Shown in pieces: positions 36,751 to 45,618 of a stretch of DNA of 64,000 bases. The stretch spans positions 1 to 64,000 of the forward strand of contig NZ_CP090347.1 in assembly GCF_021398715.1 (NCBI RefSeq). The letters run 5' to 3'. The notes under the pieces were generated by a model. The model was not told where the DNA came from. It saw nothing but the letters and a program-made list of their open reading frames with translations, and did no database searches. The DNA is from Microbacterium binotii (GTDB lineage Bacteria; Actinomycetota; Actinomycetes; Actinomycetales; Microbacteriaceae). The position numbers were made by a program, and so were the translations under genes. The number at the start of each line of letters is the position of its first letter. Within the stretch, counting starts at the first letter, position 1.

Positions 36751-37982
36751 CACTGCCCCTCTGCCGGTCGGAGTCGGTCGACGATCAACTGGGCGTCCGC
36801 GAGGGAACGCGCCGAGATGGTGGATTCCACGCTCTGCCGGTCGAACGGGCTGAGATCCGCCAGGGCGATGTCGGTGTCCTCGTAGACGCTCGACAGCGAG
36901 ATCGGTCCGATGCCCTGCTGCACGCCCTGGTAGATCACGACGGAGTCGTCGTCGGCGCCGACGTAGTAGCGCGTCTGCGTCCAGCTGTAGCCCGCGAACG
37001 CGGCACCGGCGAGGGCGGCGAGCACGAGCAGCAGCCCGACGAGCCAGCCGATGCGGCGGCGGCGCGCGCGGCGGCGGTCCTCCTCGATGAGCTCCTCGAG
37101 GAACTCCGGCGCCGGCTCGAAGTGGGTGGGTTCGTTCGCCGCCTGGCGTCCCGGATGCAGCCATGACGAGCGGCCCGGGCGGGCGGCGGGGACGACGACG
37201 CCGGTCGGGTTCGAGGCAGAGCCGACGATGGTGGGCGTTCCCGAGAAGACCGGATGGTGGCCCCCGATGTCGACGATGACGACCGTCACGTTGTCGGGAG
37301 CCCCCGCATCCAACGCCTGCTTCAGCAGGAGATCCGCGGTGCGGGCGGGCGCCTGCCCCGCGGCGAGGGCCTTCTGCGTGTGGGCGTCGTCGACCACGCC
37401 GGACAGGCCGTCCGAGCACAGCAGCCACCGGTCGCCCGGACGCGTCGGCATGATGAACGTGTCGATCTCGGGGTCGGGATCCATGTCGCCGAGCACGCGC
37501 ATGAGCACCGAGCGTCGGGGGTGGTAGCGCGCCTCTTCCGGCGTGATGCGACCGGAGTCGACGAGGCGCTGGACGAACGTGTGGTCCGTGGTGATCTGCG
37601 TCATCGCGCCGTCGCGGAACAGGTAGATGCGGGAGTCGCCGATGTGGGCGATGACGGCGTAGTCGTCGACCATCAGCAGCGCGCTGACCGTCGTGCCCAT
37701 ACCGGCGAGGGCGGGCCGCACGCGCACCGTGTCGATGATGTCGCCGGCGGTGTCGGTCACCGCCTGCTGCAGGGCGCGTTCGGCATCGACGGTCGAGGCG
37801 AAGGGGCGATCGAGCTGGGCGATGCGCGCGATGGCAAGGCTGGAGGCGACGTCACCGCCGGCGTGCCCGCCCATGCCGTCCGCCACCACGAACAGGTTGG
37901 AACCCGAGTACCCGGAGTCCTGATTGTTCGAGCGCACCTTTCCGGTGTGCGAGAGTGCGGCGCTCGAGCCCTGGAAGACCAT
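36750..37982 (-). CDS. pstP: PP2C-type Ser/Thr protein phosphatase
   Basis: PstP reverses phosphorylation by the PknA/PknB kinases. The catalytic domain (about residues 1-240) has the metal-site motifs VRSNNQDSGY, VVADGMGGHAGGDVAS and LLCSDGLSGVVDD, and the final ...GAPDNVTVVIVD. A transmembrane helix follows near 307-333, preceded by an Arg-rich stretch, with a small outside domain. The 410-aa length is normal. It is followed by rodA (1-nt overlap). Confidence 0.95.
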   Translation of the reverse strand: MVFQGSSAALSHTGKVRSNNQDSGYSGSNLFVVADGMGGHAGGDVASSLAIARIAQLDRPFASTVDAERALQQAVTDTAGDIIDTVRVRPALAGMGTTVSALLMVDDYAVIAHIGDSRIYLFRDGAMTQITTDHTFVQRLVDSGRITPEEARYHPRRSVLMRVLGDMDPDPEIDTFIMPTRPGDRWLLCSDGLSGVVDDAHTQKALAAGQAPARTADLLLKQALDAGAPDNVTVVIVDIGGHHPVFSGTPTIVGSASNPTGVVVPAARPGRSSWLHPGRQAANEPTHFEPAPEFLEELIEEDRRRARRRRIGWLVGLLLVLAALAGAAFAGYSWTQTRYYVGADDDSVVIYQGVQQGIGPISLSSVYEDTDIALADLSPFDRQSVESTISARSLADAQLIVDRLRPAEGQ

Positions 37983-37991
37983 CTCGACGGA

Positions 37992-38513
37992 TCAGCCCTG
38001 GAGCTCGAAGGTCGTCGCGCCGACCTTGATCGGGGCGCCCACCAGGACCGGCACGGGGCTCGCGACGCGCTCGCCGTCGTGCCAGGTTCCGTTCGTGGAG
38101 TCGAGGTCCTGGATCATCCACTGGTCGCCCCAGAGCATGAGACGCGCGTGGTGGCTCGAGGTGTAGTCGTCGCGGATGACGAGCCCCGACTCGCTCGATC
38201 GGCCGATCGTCAGGGGCTCGGTGCCGAGCGGCAACTCGAGGCCCGCCTTCGGTCCGCTCGTGATGACGATGCGGGACACCGCCTCGGTCGTCGCCTTCTG
38301 GCCCTTCGAGGACTTTCGCGGAGAGGCCTTCGGAGCGACGGGCGCGGTGGCGGCCGCAGCGGGCGCGGCAGCCGCGGCGGCGGCCTGCTCGGGCATCTTG
38401 CGCACGCGCACGCCGAAGAGGTCGGCGCGTAGCGAGTACACGACCGCGAAGACGAAGAACCACAGCAGCAGCAGGAAGCCGATCTGCAGCAGCAGAAGCG
38501 GAAGCTCGTTCAT
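37992..38513 (-). CDS. fhaB: FHA-domain membrane protein FhaB
   Basis: An adaptor that binds phosphothreonine on kinase substrates and links PknB signalling to division. The 173-aa protein has an N-terminal transmembrane helix (about residues 5-28), an Ala/Pro-rich linker and a C-terminal FHA domain (about 90-170) with LTIGRSSESGLVIRDDYTSSHHARL and DLDSTNGTWHDG. The start abuts the fhaA stop. The order fhaA-fhaB-pstP is conserved. Confidence 0.93.
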   Translation of the reverse strand: MNELPLLLLQIGFLLLLWFFVFAVVYSLRADLFGVRVRKMPEQAAAAAAAPAAAATAPVAPKASPRKSSKGQKATTEAVSRIVITSGPKAGLELPLGTEPLTIGRSSESGLVIRDDYTSSHHARLMLWGDQWMIQDLDSTNGTWHDGERVASPVPVLVGAPIKVGATTFELQG

Positions 38514-39259
38514 CAGGCCTTCCCCCAGCGGTCGATGTCGTCGAGCGAGAAGGCACGCGTCGCGTCGTCGTCGACGGGCGCCGCACGGCCCCCCGTGGCC
38601 TGGGCGACGATGCGGAAGACGATGTCGGTGCGTCCGATGGAGACGGTCGCGTCGGGAGGCAGCGGCGCCTCGTCGATCTTCCGGCCGTTGAGCTTCGTGC
38701 CGTTCGTCGAGCCGAGGTCGCGCACCATCGCCCGCTCGCCGTCCCAGAGGATCTCGACGTGCTTGCGGCTCGTGCCCGAGTCGGAGATCGTGATGTCGGC
38801 ATCGCTGCCGCGGCCGATGACGGTGCGGGATGCGCTGAGCGGATGCCGCTTGCCGGCGATGTCGAGCACGGCGCTCCAGGCGACCCGACCCGCGGCGGTC
38901 GAGGATTCGACGCGCACCTGACCGGTCGACAGGGTCGCGCTGCTCGACAGCGAGATCGACAGGGGGCCGGCGAAGGTGTAGCCCTGGGCGTGGGCGTGCT
39001 TGGTGACGAGCGCGTCGAGCTCGTCGGTGAGCGAGGAGCCGAGCGCCCGCATCCGCTCGTAGTCCGCCGGCGCCAGCTGCACCGTGAGGGTGTTGGGTGC
39101 CAGGATGCGCTCGCGCGAGACGACGGCGGCCTTCGTGTCGAGCTCGCTGCGCAGGGCTGAGGCGATGTCGACCGGCTGGACACCGCTGCGGAAGGTCTTG
39201 GCGAACGCGCCGTTCACGGCGCGCTCGAGACCTCTCTCGAAGCTGTCAAGTAGTCCCAC
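38513..39259 (-). CDS. fhaA: FHA-domain protein FhaA
   Basis: A cytosolic regulator of peptidoglycan synthesis. The N-terminal DUF3662 domain (GLLDSFERGLERAVNGAFAKTFRSGVQPVD) covers about residues 1-125, and the C-terminal FHA domain (about 150-225) has TVIGRGSDADITISDSGTSRKHVEI and DLGSTNGTKLNG. The GTG at 39259 is selected because a GAGGAG ribosome-binding site precedes it and the product then starts like FhaA (248 aa). It is the first gene of the leftward operon to pknB. Confidence 0.93.
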   Translation of the reverse strand: MGLLDSFERGLERAVNGAFAKTFRSGVQPVDIASALRSELDTKAAVVSRERILAPNTLTVQLAPADYERMRALGSSLTDELDALVTKHAHAQGYTFAGPLSISLSSSATLSTGQVRVESSTAAGRVAWSAVLDIAGKRHPLSASRTVIGRGSDADITISDSGTSRKHVEILWDGERAMVRDLGSTNGTKLNGRKIDEAPLPPDATVSIGRTDIVFRIVAQATGGRAAPVDDDATRAFSLDDIDRWGKA

Positions 39260-39420
39260 GCGACTCCTCAGGCGGCTGGACGGGTGGCACCATCGTAGTT
39301 GTACGGGCTGAACAGGCCGTGCAGGACTTCCGCAGGAGGGCTGCACGGCCGACTTCTCGGGTCGTGATCGGGCGTGATACGATCGGTAGGTTGGGTTCGC
39401 ACATCTCTGATGAGCGACTC

Positions 39421-39504
39421 GCGCGAGTGGCGGAATAGGCAGACGCGCTGGCTTCAGGTGCCAGTGCCCGAAAGGGCGTGGGGGTTCAACTCCCCCCTCG
39501 CGCA
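39421..39504 (+). tRNA. tRNA-Leu (CAG)
   Basis: A class II tRNA with a long variable arm (CCCGAAAGGG). Acceptor GCGCGAG (39421-39427) pairs with CTCGCGC (39497-39503). The anticodon stem CTGGC/GCCAG encloses loop TTCAGGT, giving CAG. CCA is not encoded. Confidence 0.96.
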
Positions 39505-39510
39505 CAGACA

Positions 39511-39540
39511 GAACCGGTCGGGATTCATCCCGGCCGGTTC
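39511..39540 (+). terminator. Terminator after tRNA-Leu
   Basis: A GAACCGG..CGGGA / TCCCG..CCGGTTC hairpin with one offset base and a 4-nt loop (ATTC) begins 6 nt after the tRNA and ends at TTCTTG. The gap from 39541 to 39675 shows nothing further. Confidence 0.75.
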
Positions 39541-39675
39541 TTGCGTTCACGGGCGCGTTCCGCCGCAGAGTCGCGCGCTGAAGCGCCGCCTCCGGGCCTG
39601 AGCAACGCTTCCCGGCTCCTGCGGCCTGCCGCTCTGTCGCCCGCTGCGCCATGCGCAGGCTCGTCGAAACGCTGA

Positions 39676-39704
39676 TTGACAAGCGGCGCCGGACGCTTTA
39701 GCTT
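39676..39704 (+). promoter_or_regulatory. Promoter of the sugar operon (TTGACA-17-TAGCTT)
   Basis: TTGACA (39676-39681), a 17-bp spacer and TAGCTT (39699-39704). Just after it lie TGTACA and TGTTCA (about 39711 and 39721), 10 bp apart, which could be bound by the operon's GntR-type regulator. An AAAGGAG ribosome-binding site precedes the kinase start. Confidence 0.6.
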
Positions 39705-39747
39705 TCTCCATGTACAGGGTTGTTCATAGACAAAGGAGTCGACAGCG

Positions 39748-40677
39748 ATGAAGATCGCAGTCGTCGGCAGCTACGGCGCCGGCTTGACCATGCGGGTCCC
39801 GAAGGCTCCCGGACCGGGCGAGACACTGTCCGGCGGCGAGTACGACGAGGGGCCCGGCGGTAAGGGATCCAACCAGGCGATCGGCGCCGCCCGCCTGGGT
39901 GCGGATGTGGCGCTGCTCACGGCTGTGGGCCGAGACGCATTCGGTGACGCGGCCCGCCGACTGTGGGCCGCGGAGGGCGTCGACGACGCCCACGTCCTGA
40001 CCGGGACGCGTCCGACGATGGTCGGATTCATCCTCGTCGAGCCTTCGGGGGAGAACCGCATCACGATCGCCCCCGGCGCGCTCGACGAACTCGACGGGGT
40101 CGCGGTGCGCGGCTTCGCGGAAGAGATCGCCGCGGCCGACGTGCTCGTGGTCTCCATGGAGATTCCCGAGGCGGCGGTGCTCGAGGCGTTGCGCATCGGT
40201 CGCGAGCGGGGCACGCGCACACTGCTGAATCCGGCACCCGCCCGTGCGATCCCTGAAGACATCTGGTCGACGATCGACGTCATCACCCCGAACCAGACGG
40301 AGGCGCCCGTTCTTCTCGGGCTTGCGCCCGGTCATGGCCTCAGCGACGAAGAGCTCGTCTCGCGGCTGCGAGAGCGCACGGGCGGCGCCGTGATCCTCAC
40401 GCGCGGGGGGCAGGGCGCGCTGCTCGCCGACGAGCACGGACTTCAGGAGATCGCACCGGTCGACGCCGCGAAGATCATCGACACGACCGGCGCCGGCGAT
40501 GCCTTCACCGCGGCTCTCGCCGTGGGTCTCGCCGAAGGCGCGTCGCTCGCGGATGCGGCGCGCTTCGCAGCGCACGCCGGAGCCCACGCCGTCACGATCG
40601 CGGGCGTCATCCCGGCACTGCCGACACGTGAGCGACTCCCCCAGCTGACCACCGTCCCGATTGGAAGCCCGTCATGA
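39748..40677 (+). CDS. rbsK: PfkB-family sugar kinase (ribokinase-like)
   Basis: A cytoplasmic sugar kinase, 309 aa, with PfkB signatures GGKGSNQAIGAARLG near residue 32 and DTTGAGDAFTAAL near 248, where the last Asp is the catalytic base. The substrate-contacting N-terminal motif GSxNxD of ribokinases is replaced by GSYGAGLTMRV, so the ribose-binding Asn/Asp are missing. The sugar may therefore differ from ribose. It is first in the seven-gene operon and overlaps the permease gene by 4 nt. Confidence 0.85.
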   Translation: MKIAVVGSYGAGLTMRVPKAPGPGETLSGGEYDEGPGGKGSNQAIGAARLGADVALLTAVGRDAFGDAARRLWAAEGVDDAHVLTGTRPTMVGFILVEPSGENRITIAPGALDELDGVAVRGFAEEIAAADVLVVSMEIPEAAVLEALRIGRERGTRTLLNPAPARAIPEDIWSTIDVITPNQTEAPVLLGLAPGHGLSDEELVSRLRERTGGAVILTRGGQGALLADEHGLQEIAPVDAAKIIDTTGAGDAFTAALAVGLAEGASLADAARFAAHAGAHAVTIAGVIPALPTRERLPQLTTVPIGSPS

Positions 40678-41675
40678 CCGCCATCGCTGCACCGACGCAG
40701 TCCACCCGGTTCAATCCTCGCAAGCTCCTGCACGCTCGAGAGGCCGGCGTGTTCGCGGCGCTCGTGCTGCTCTTCATCCTCGGCGTCGTCCTGCAGCCGA
40801 ACTTCGCCCAGAGCGGCAATCTGCTCTCGGTCGGCCAGCAGATCTCGCAGATCGGCATCATGGCGATCGGAGCCACGTTCGTCATCATCAACGGTGAGAT
40901 CGACCTCTCCGTCGGCTCCATCTACGCGCTCTCCGCGATCACCACGGGAATGGCCATCACGGCGGGCACGCCCTGGCCTCTCGCCATTCTCATCGGCCTC
41001 GCCGTCGCCATCGTGGCCGGTCTGCTCAACGGACTCGCCGTCGTGCTGCTGGGCGTGCCCAGCTTCATCGTCACCCTCGGCAGCCTGAGCGTCTTCCGCG
41101 GGGTGACCCTGCTCATCTCGGACGGCGCGCCGATCTCGCTCTCGAGCGACCAGGCGGGCGTCGCGGAGTTCACGCTGATCGGTCAGGGCCGACTGTTCGG
41201 CGTCGTCCCGATGCAGCTGATCATCTTCGCCGTGATCGCCGCCGCGGGCATCGTCCTGCTCTCACGGTCGCGTCTCGGTTTCAACACCTATGCGGTCGGC
41301 GGCAATCAGGAGGCCGCGCGCCTCGTGGGCATCAACGTCAAGCGGGTCAAGCTGACGGCCTTCGTCCTGTCGGGACTCACCGCAGGCGTCTCCGGCGTGC
41401 TGGGGTTGTCCTTCCTGTCCTACGTGCAGGGTGTCACCGGGACCGGCCTCGAGCTGACCGTCATCTCGGCCGTCATCATCGGCGGGGCCGCGCTCTTCGG
41501 TGGCTCGGGCACCATGTGGGGCACCATCATCGGCGTCGTCTTCATCGGCCTGCTGCAGAACATCCTGAACATCAACGGGATCTCGTCGTTCTGGCAGACC
41601 GTCGTCACCGGCCTCGTCATCGTCGCCGCCGTCGCCGCCGACACCTGGCAGCGGCGCCGCAAGACGAAGGCCTGA
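40674..41675 (+). CDS. rbsC: ABC sugar transporter permease (RbsC-type)
   Basis: A membrane subunit of a ribose-type ABC importer. The 333-aa protein has about ten transmembrane helices and the branched-chain/ribose permease signature GGNQEAARLVGINVKRVKL near residue 205. It probably works with the binding protein and double ATPase downstream. An ATGA overlap couples it to the kinase. Confidence 0.9.
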   Translation: MTAIAAPTQSTRFNPRKLLHAREAGVFAALVLLFILGVVLQPNFAQSGNLLSVGQQISQIGIMAIGATFVIINGEIDLSVGSIYALSAITTGMAITAGTPWPLAILIGLAVAIVAGLLNGLAVVLLGVPSFIVTLGSLSVFRGVTLLISDGAPISLSSDQAGVAEFTLIGQGRLFGVVPMQLIIFAVIAAAGIVLLSRSRLGFNTYAVGGNQEAARLVGINVKRVKLTAFVLSGLTAGVSGVLGLSFLSYVQGVTGTGLELTVISAVIIGGAALFGGSGTMWGTIIGVVFIGLLQNILNINGISSFWQTVVTGLVIVAAVAADTWQRRRKTKA

Positions 41676-41728
41676 GCCCGACCTCTCTTTCCCCATCCCC
41701 ACCCGCGGACACCAACAAAGGAGTATCG

Positions 41729-42757
41729 ATGTCCCTCTCACGTATCGCCCGGCGACTGCTCGCCACTGCGGCCGTGGCCGCGTCGGCGGCGCTGGCCCTC
41801 AGCGGTTGCGGCGCCATCACCACCGGAACCGAGTCCTCGTCGTCATCGGGCGGCTTCCAGCTGGCCGAGTACATCCAGAAGCGCATCGACGATGGCGAGC
41901 CGTTGCGGATCAAGCTGAGCTACCACGACCCGTCTCTGGCTTTCGCGACCCCCATCTCGGCCGGGATGGAACGGGCAGGCCAAGAGTTCGGCGCGGATGT
42001 CCAGCTCATCGGCCCGACCGGAGGCGACGCGGCGAAGCAGGTCTCCGAACTGCAGACCCTCATCCAGCAGCAGTCCGTCGATGCGCTCGCGGTCTCGAGT
42101 TCGTCCAGCGACGCACTGAAGCCCGTCATCGCGCAGGCCTACGACGCGGGCATCCCGATCATCTCTTTCAACACGGACAACCCGGGTTCCAAGCAGATGG
42201 GCTTCGTCGGACAGGATCTGGCCGCATCCGGCCAGTCCGAGTCCGAAGAACTCCTCTCGGTCCTCGGCGAAGGGGCCACGGGCAAAGTCGTGGTCTTCTC
42301 ACTCGACACCGGCGCCGGCTGGTCGAACGACCGCTTCAGCGGGTTCGAGAAGGGGCTGGAGGGCTCTGGACTGGAGATCGTCGGGCCGGTGAACGTGGGC
42401 AACGAGCCGAATGCGGCCTACAACACGGTCGAGTCGACGATGGCCGGCCAGTCGGACGCGATCGCGATCGCGGGCCTCGACTGCTGCAGCACCACCGCCG
42501 CCGCGAAGTGGGTCCAGCAGACGGGCAACACCGGGAAGATCACCATGGTCGGATTCGACCTGCTGCCGCAGACGGCCGACTTCGTGAAGAACGGGGTCGT
42601 CTCGTTCACGATCAGCCAGAACCCGCAGGAACAGGGATATCAGGCCGTCAAGGTTCTGTACGACTTCCTCACGAAGGGCACCGAGATCACCGGTGTCGAC
42701 ACGGGCGCGCAGTTCATCACGCTCGAGAACCTCGACGAGGCCACGGTGGAGGGCTGA
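41729..42757 (+). CDS. rbsB: ABC sugar-binding lipoprotein
   Basis: The extracellular substrate-binding protein. The ATG at 41729 has an AAAGGAG site and gives 342 aa with a signal peptide and lipobox LALSGC (Cys near 27). The periplasmic-binding fold shows LSSSSSDALKPVIAQAYDAGIPIISFNTDN, typical of the ribose/galactose group, and FVGQDLAASG. The substrate is not fixed by sequence. Its stop overlaps the ATPase start (TGATG). Confidence 0.88.
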   Translation: MSLSRIARRLLATAAVAASAALALSGCGAITTGTESSSSSGGFQLAEYIQKRIDDGEPLRIKLSYHDPSLAFATPISAGMERAGQEFGADVQLIGPTGGDAAKQVSELQTLIQQQSVDALAVSSSSSDALKPVIAQAYDAGIPIISFNTDNPGSKQMGFVGQDLAASGQSESEELLSVLGEGATGKVVVFSLDTGAGWSNDRFSGFEKGLEGSGLEIVGPVNVGNEPNAAYNTVESTMAGQSDAIAIAGLDCCSTTAAAKWVQQTGNTGKITMVGFDLLPQTADFVKNGVVSFTISQNPQEQGYQAVKVLYDFLTKGTEITGVDTGAQFITLENLDEATVEG

Positions 42758-44277
42758 TGAGCACGCTTCCTCCGCTCGCCGTCCGCATCGAGCACCTCAG
42801 CCGGAAGTTCGGTCCGGTCGTGGCGCTTCAGGACGTGAGCTTCGACATCACAGAGGGCGAGGTGACGGCCTTGCTCGGCGAGAACGGCGCGGGCAAGTCC
42901 ACCCTCCTCAAGATCCTCGCGGGGCTGCAGCCGCCGAGCGGGGGAAGCATCACCGTCTTCGGTGAGACCGTCACGACGTTCGAGCCCGCCGACATGCTCA
43001 CCGCGCACGGGATCGCGATCGTTCCCCAGGAACTGTCCCTGCTTCCCGACCGTTCGGTGGCCGAGAACATCCTCGCGGGCATCGAACCGGGAAACCGTCT
43101 CTTCCCCTCCCGGCGACGGATGCTCGCCCGTGCGACGGCGCTGCTGGCGGAACTCGATCTCCGTCTCGATCCGACGACTCCTGTGCGGTCGTTGGATCTC
43201 GCCACCCAGCAACTCGTCGTCGTCGCCCGATCGATCGCCCGAGAGTGCCGCGTGCTCATCCTGGACGAGCCGACGGCGATGCTCACACCGGCCGAGTCCG
43301 ACCGACTGTTCGCGCTGATGCAGACACTCAAGGCGCAGGGCACCACGATGGTCTACGTCTCGCATCGGATGCCGGAGGTCTTCCGACTCGCCGACCGCAT
43401 CGAGGTGCTCCGCGACGGTCGGCACGTCGCCTCATGGCGCCGGGAAGAGGTGACTCCCGACCAGGCGGTGGCGGCCATGGTCGGGCGCGAGCTCGGTCAG
43501 TTCGCATCACGTGCGCAGCAGCGGCCGGCGCTGGCCGCGGGGGCCGCACCGGCACTCTCGGTGCGTTCCCTCACCGGTAAGCGACACACGGGGGTGGACC
43601 TCGATGTGAGACCGGGCGAGATCGTCGGCGTCGCGGGACTGCCCGACAGCGGTCGCGTCGAGATGCTGCACCATCTGTTCGGCAGCGACAAGGGCGACGA
43701 CGGGAGCGTCGAGCTGCTCGGCGAGCCCTACGCGAAGCGGGACCCCATCACCAGCGTGCACCGTCGGTTGGGGTTCGTTCCCGGAGAGCGCAGGGCGCAG
43801 GGCCTGCTGACCACGATGAGTGTCGCCGAGAACATCGCGGTGCTCACCGTGAAGGCGCTGAGTCGGGCGGGCCTCGTGCGTCGAGGCGCGCTGGACCGGG
43901 GCGCGCGCACGCTGGCGGAGGGTCTTCGCGTCAAGACCGCCACGATGGATCAGCCCATCACGAACCTCTCGGGGGGCAACCAGCAGAAGGCCATGCTCGC
44001 GCGGTGGATCGCGATCGATCCCGCTGTGCTCATCCTCGACGAGCCGACTCGTGGCGTCGACGTCGGAGCCAAAGCCGAGATCTACGAGCAGCTGTTCGCC
44101 CTCGCCGACCGTGGCGTGGCCATCCTCTGCTCCTCGTCCGATCTGCCGGAGCTGCTCACCATCACGGATCGCATCGTGGTGATGGCCGAGGGGCGCGTCG
44201 TGGACGTCGTCGACTCCGCCACGGCGACCGAGGAGTCGATCATGAGCGCCGCCACCGGAGCAGGCGCCGCCGCGTGA
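42757..44277 (+). CDS. rbsA: ABC sugar transporter ATP-binding protein (RbsA-type)
   Basis: A double ABC ATPase (506 aa) powering sugar import. The first half has Walker A GENGAGKST near residue 45, signature SLDLATQQLVVVARS and Walker B LILDEPTAM. The second half has the degenerate Walker A GLPDSGRVE typical of this family, then LSGGNQQKAMLARW and LILDEPTRGVDVG. The start is ATG at 42757; the longer upstream frame is a shadow of the binding protein. Confidence 0.92.
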   Translation: MSTLPPLAVRIEHLSRKFGPVVALQDVSFDITEGEVTALLGENGAGKSTLLKILAGLQPPSGGSITVFGETVTTFEPADMLTAHGIAIVPQELSLLPDRSVAENILAGIEPGNRLFPSRRRMLARATALLAELDLRLDPTTPVRSLDLATQQLVVVARSIARECRVLILDEPTAMLTPAESDRLFALMQTLKAQGTTMVYVSHRMPEVFRLADRIEVLRDGRHVASWRREEVTPDQAVAAMVGRELGQFASRAQQRPALAAGAAPALSVRSLTGKRHTGVDLDVRPGEIVGVAGLPDSGRVEMLHHLFGSDKGDDGSVELLGEPYAKRDPITSVHRRLGFVPGERRAQGLLTTMSVAENIAVLTVKALSRAGLVRRGALDRGARTLAEGLRVKTATMDQPITNLSGGNQQKAMLARWIAIDPAVLILDEPTRGVDVGAKAEIYEQLFALADRGVAILCSSSDLPELLTITDRIVVMAEGRVVDVVDSATATEESIMSAATGAGAAA

Positions 44278-44314
44278 ACCGCTCCACGCCCACACCCCAC
44301 AGACAGGAGACATC

Positions 44315-44770
44315 ATGAAGCGACACGGCATCCTCAACGCCGAGCTCAGCGGTGCGCTGGCGACGCTCGGCCACACCGATCTCGTCCTCGTCGTCGACGC
44401 CGGCTTCCCGATCCCGCGCGACGCCCACCGCATCGATCTCGCCATCGCCGAGAATCTGCCGGATCTGCGCACCGTCCTCGAGCTCATCTCGCGCGAGATC
44501 GTGGTCGAAGGCGTGGTGCGCGCGCAGGACGTGACGACGAACAATCCCCGACTCGACGAGTGGCTGCACGGCACGTTCGCCGACGCGGAGTTCACCACCC
44601 GTTCGCACGCCGACATGCTCGGCGAGCTCGCCTCTCAGGCCAAGGTCATCGTGCGCACGGGAGCGTTCGAGCCCTGGGGCAACATCGGTCTCTTCTGCGG
44701 AGTCGATGTCCCCCGCTGGTTCGGCGGTGACGGCGTCATCGCCCCGGACTACTACGCATCCAAGCTCTGA
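44315..44770 (+). CDS. rbsD: RbsD/FucU-type sugar mutarotase
   Basis: RbsD-type proteins interconvert pyranose and furanose forms of sugars. The 151-aa protein has the N-terminal LGHTDLVLVVDAGFPIP and the C-terminal RTGAFEPWGNIGLFCGV. In E. coli RbsD the latter reads PYANI, so Tyr is changed to Trp and the tail is longer (RWFGGDGVIAPDYYASKL). The divergence parallels the altered kinase motif and suggests another sugar. Confidence 0.8.
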   Translation: MKRHGILNAELSGALATLGHTDLVLVVDAGFPIPRDAHRIDLAIAENLPDLRTVLELISREIVVEGVVRAQDVTTNNPRLDEWLHGTFADAEFTTRSHADMLGELASQAKVIVRTGAFEPWGNIGLFCGVDVPRWFGGDGVIAPDYYASKL

Positions 44771-44811
44771 GCGCCAGCTCGTCTCGATCCGCCAACAGAA
44801 AGAAGAAGAAA

Positions 44812-45522
44812 GTGTCCGACATCGCGACGTCCCCGTCCACCCGGCTGAAGCCCGCTGAGCTCGCGCCGTACATCCAGCACACCAAGATCGAGCTCGGCAC
44901 CACGCGCGAGGAGATGATCGCCCACGCGCGAGAGACCGTCGAGTACGGCTTCAACGCAGCGATGGTGCCCGCATCCTGGGTGCCGGTGGTCGCCGCCGAG
45001 CTCGCCGGAACGGGCATCGGCATCGCGTCCGCGCTCGACTTCCCCACCGTCGGCGTGATGACCAGCGCCGGAAAGGCCGCCGAGGCGGCCGAGATCGCTC
45101 GCCTCGGGGCGACGCAGCTCGACATCGGCGTACAGATCGGCTGGCTCAAGAGCGGCATGTACGACGCCTTCCGAGAGGACATCGCGGGCGTCGTGCGCGC
45201 GGCGGGCATCCCCGTCAAAGTGATGCTCGAGCTTCCGCTGCTCACGGACGCGGAGAAGGAGGCCGCGGTCGAACTGGCGCAGGAGGCCGGGGTCGCGTTC
45301 CTCAAGAATGCCTCCAGCGGCGCGATCGAGACGGCCAACGCCGCCAGCGTCCGCTATCTCGTCGAGCGGGCCCGCGACGGCGTGCAGGTGAAGGCCTCCG
45401 GCTCGATCAAGAGTTATCCGCAGGCGTTGACCCTCCTGGACGCGGGTGCGGTGCTCATGGGCACGAGTGCGGGCATCCAGATCGTGACCGACACCGGTGA
45501 CGAGTCCACCGTCAGCTACTGA
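44812..45522 (+). CDS. deoC: DeoC-like aldolase
   Basis: A class I aldolase of the deoxyribose-phosphate aldolase family, which cleaves 2-deoxyribose 5-phosphate. The Schiff-base Lys lies in AFLKNASSGA (canonical FVKTSTG), the second Lys in VKASGSIK, and the Asp in QLDIGVQIGWLKSG (canonical MVINIGALKSG). Catalytic residues are kept but their surroundings differ, so a related phosphosugar is possible. It has a GTG start after AAGAAAGAAGAAGAAA. 236 aa. Confidence 0.82.
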   Translation: MSDIATSPSTRLKPAELAPYIQHTKIELGTTREEMIAHARETVEYGFNAAMVPASWVPVVAAELAGTGIGIASALDFPTVGVMTSAGKAAEAAEIARLGATQLDIGVQIGWLKSGMYDAFREDIAGVVRAAGIPVKVMLELPLLTDAEKEAAVELAQEAGVAFLKNASSGAIETANAASVRYLVERARDGVQVKASGSIKSYPQALTLLDAGAVLMGTSAGIQIVTDTGDESTVSY

Positions 45523-45618
45523 TGTCCCGGGGCTGTGGGGGCGGCGTGAGCCGTGCCCACAGCCCCGCACCGGATTCGCAGCGGATGCGGGACGATAGAC
45601 GAAAGGTCAGGGGGAGCA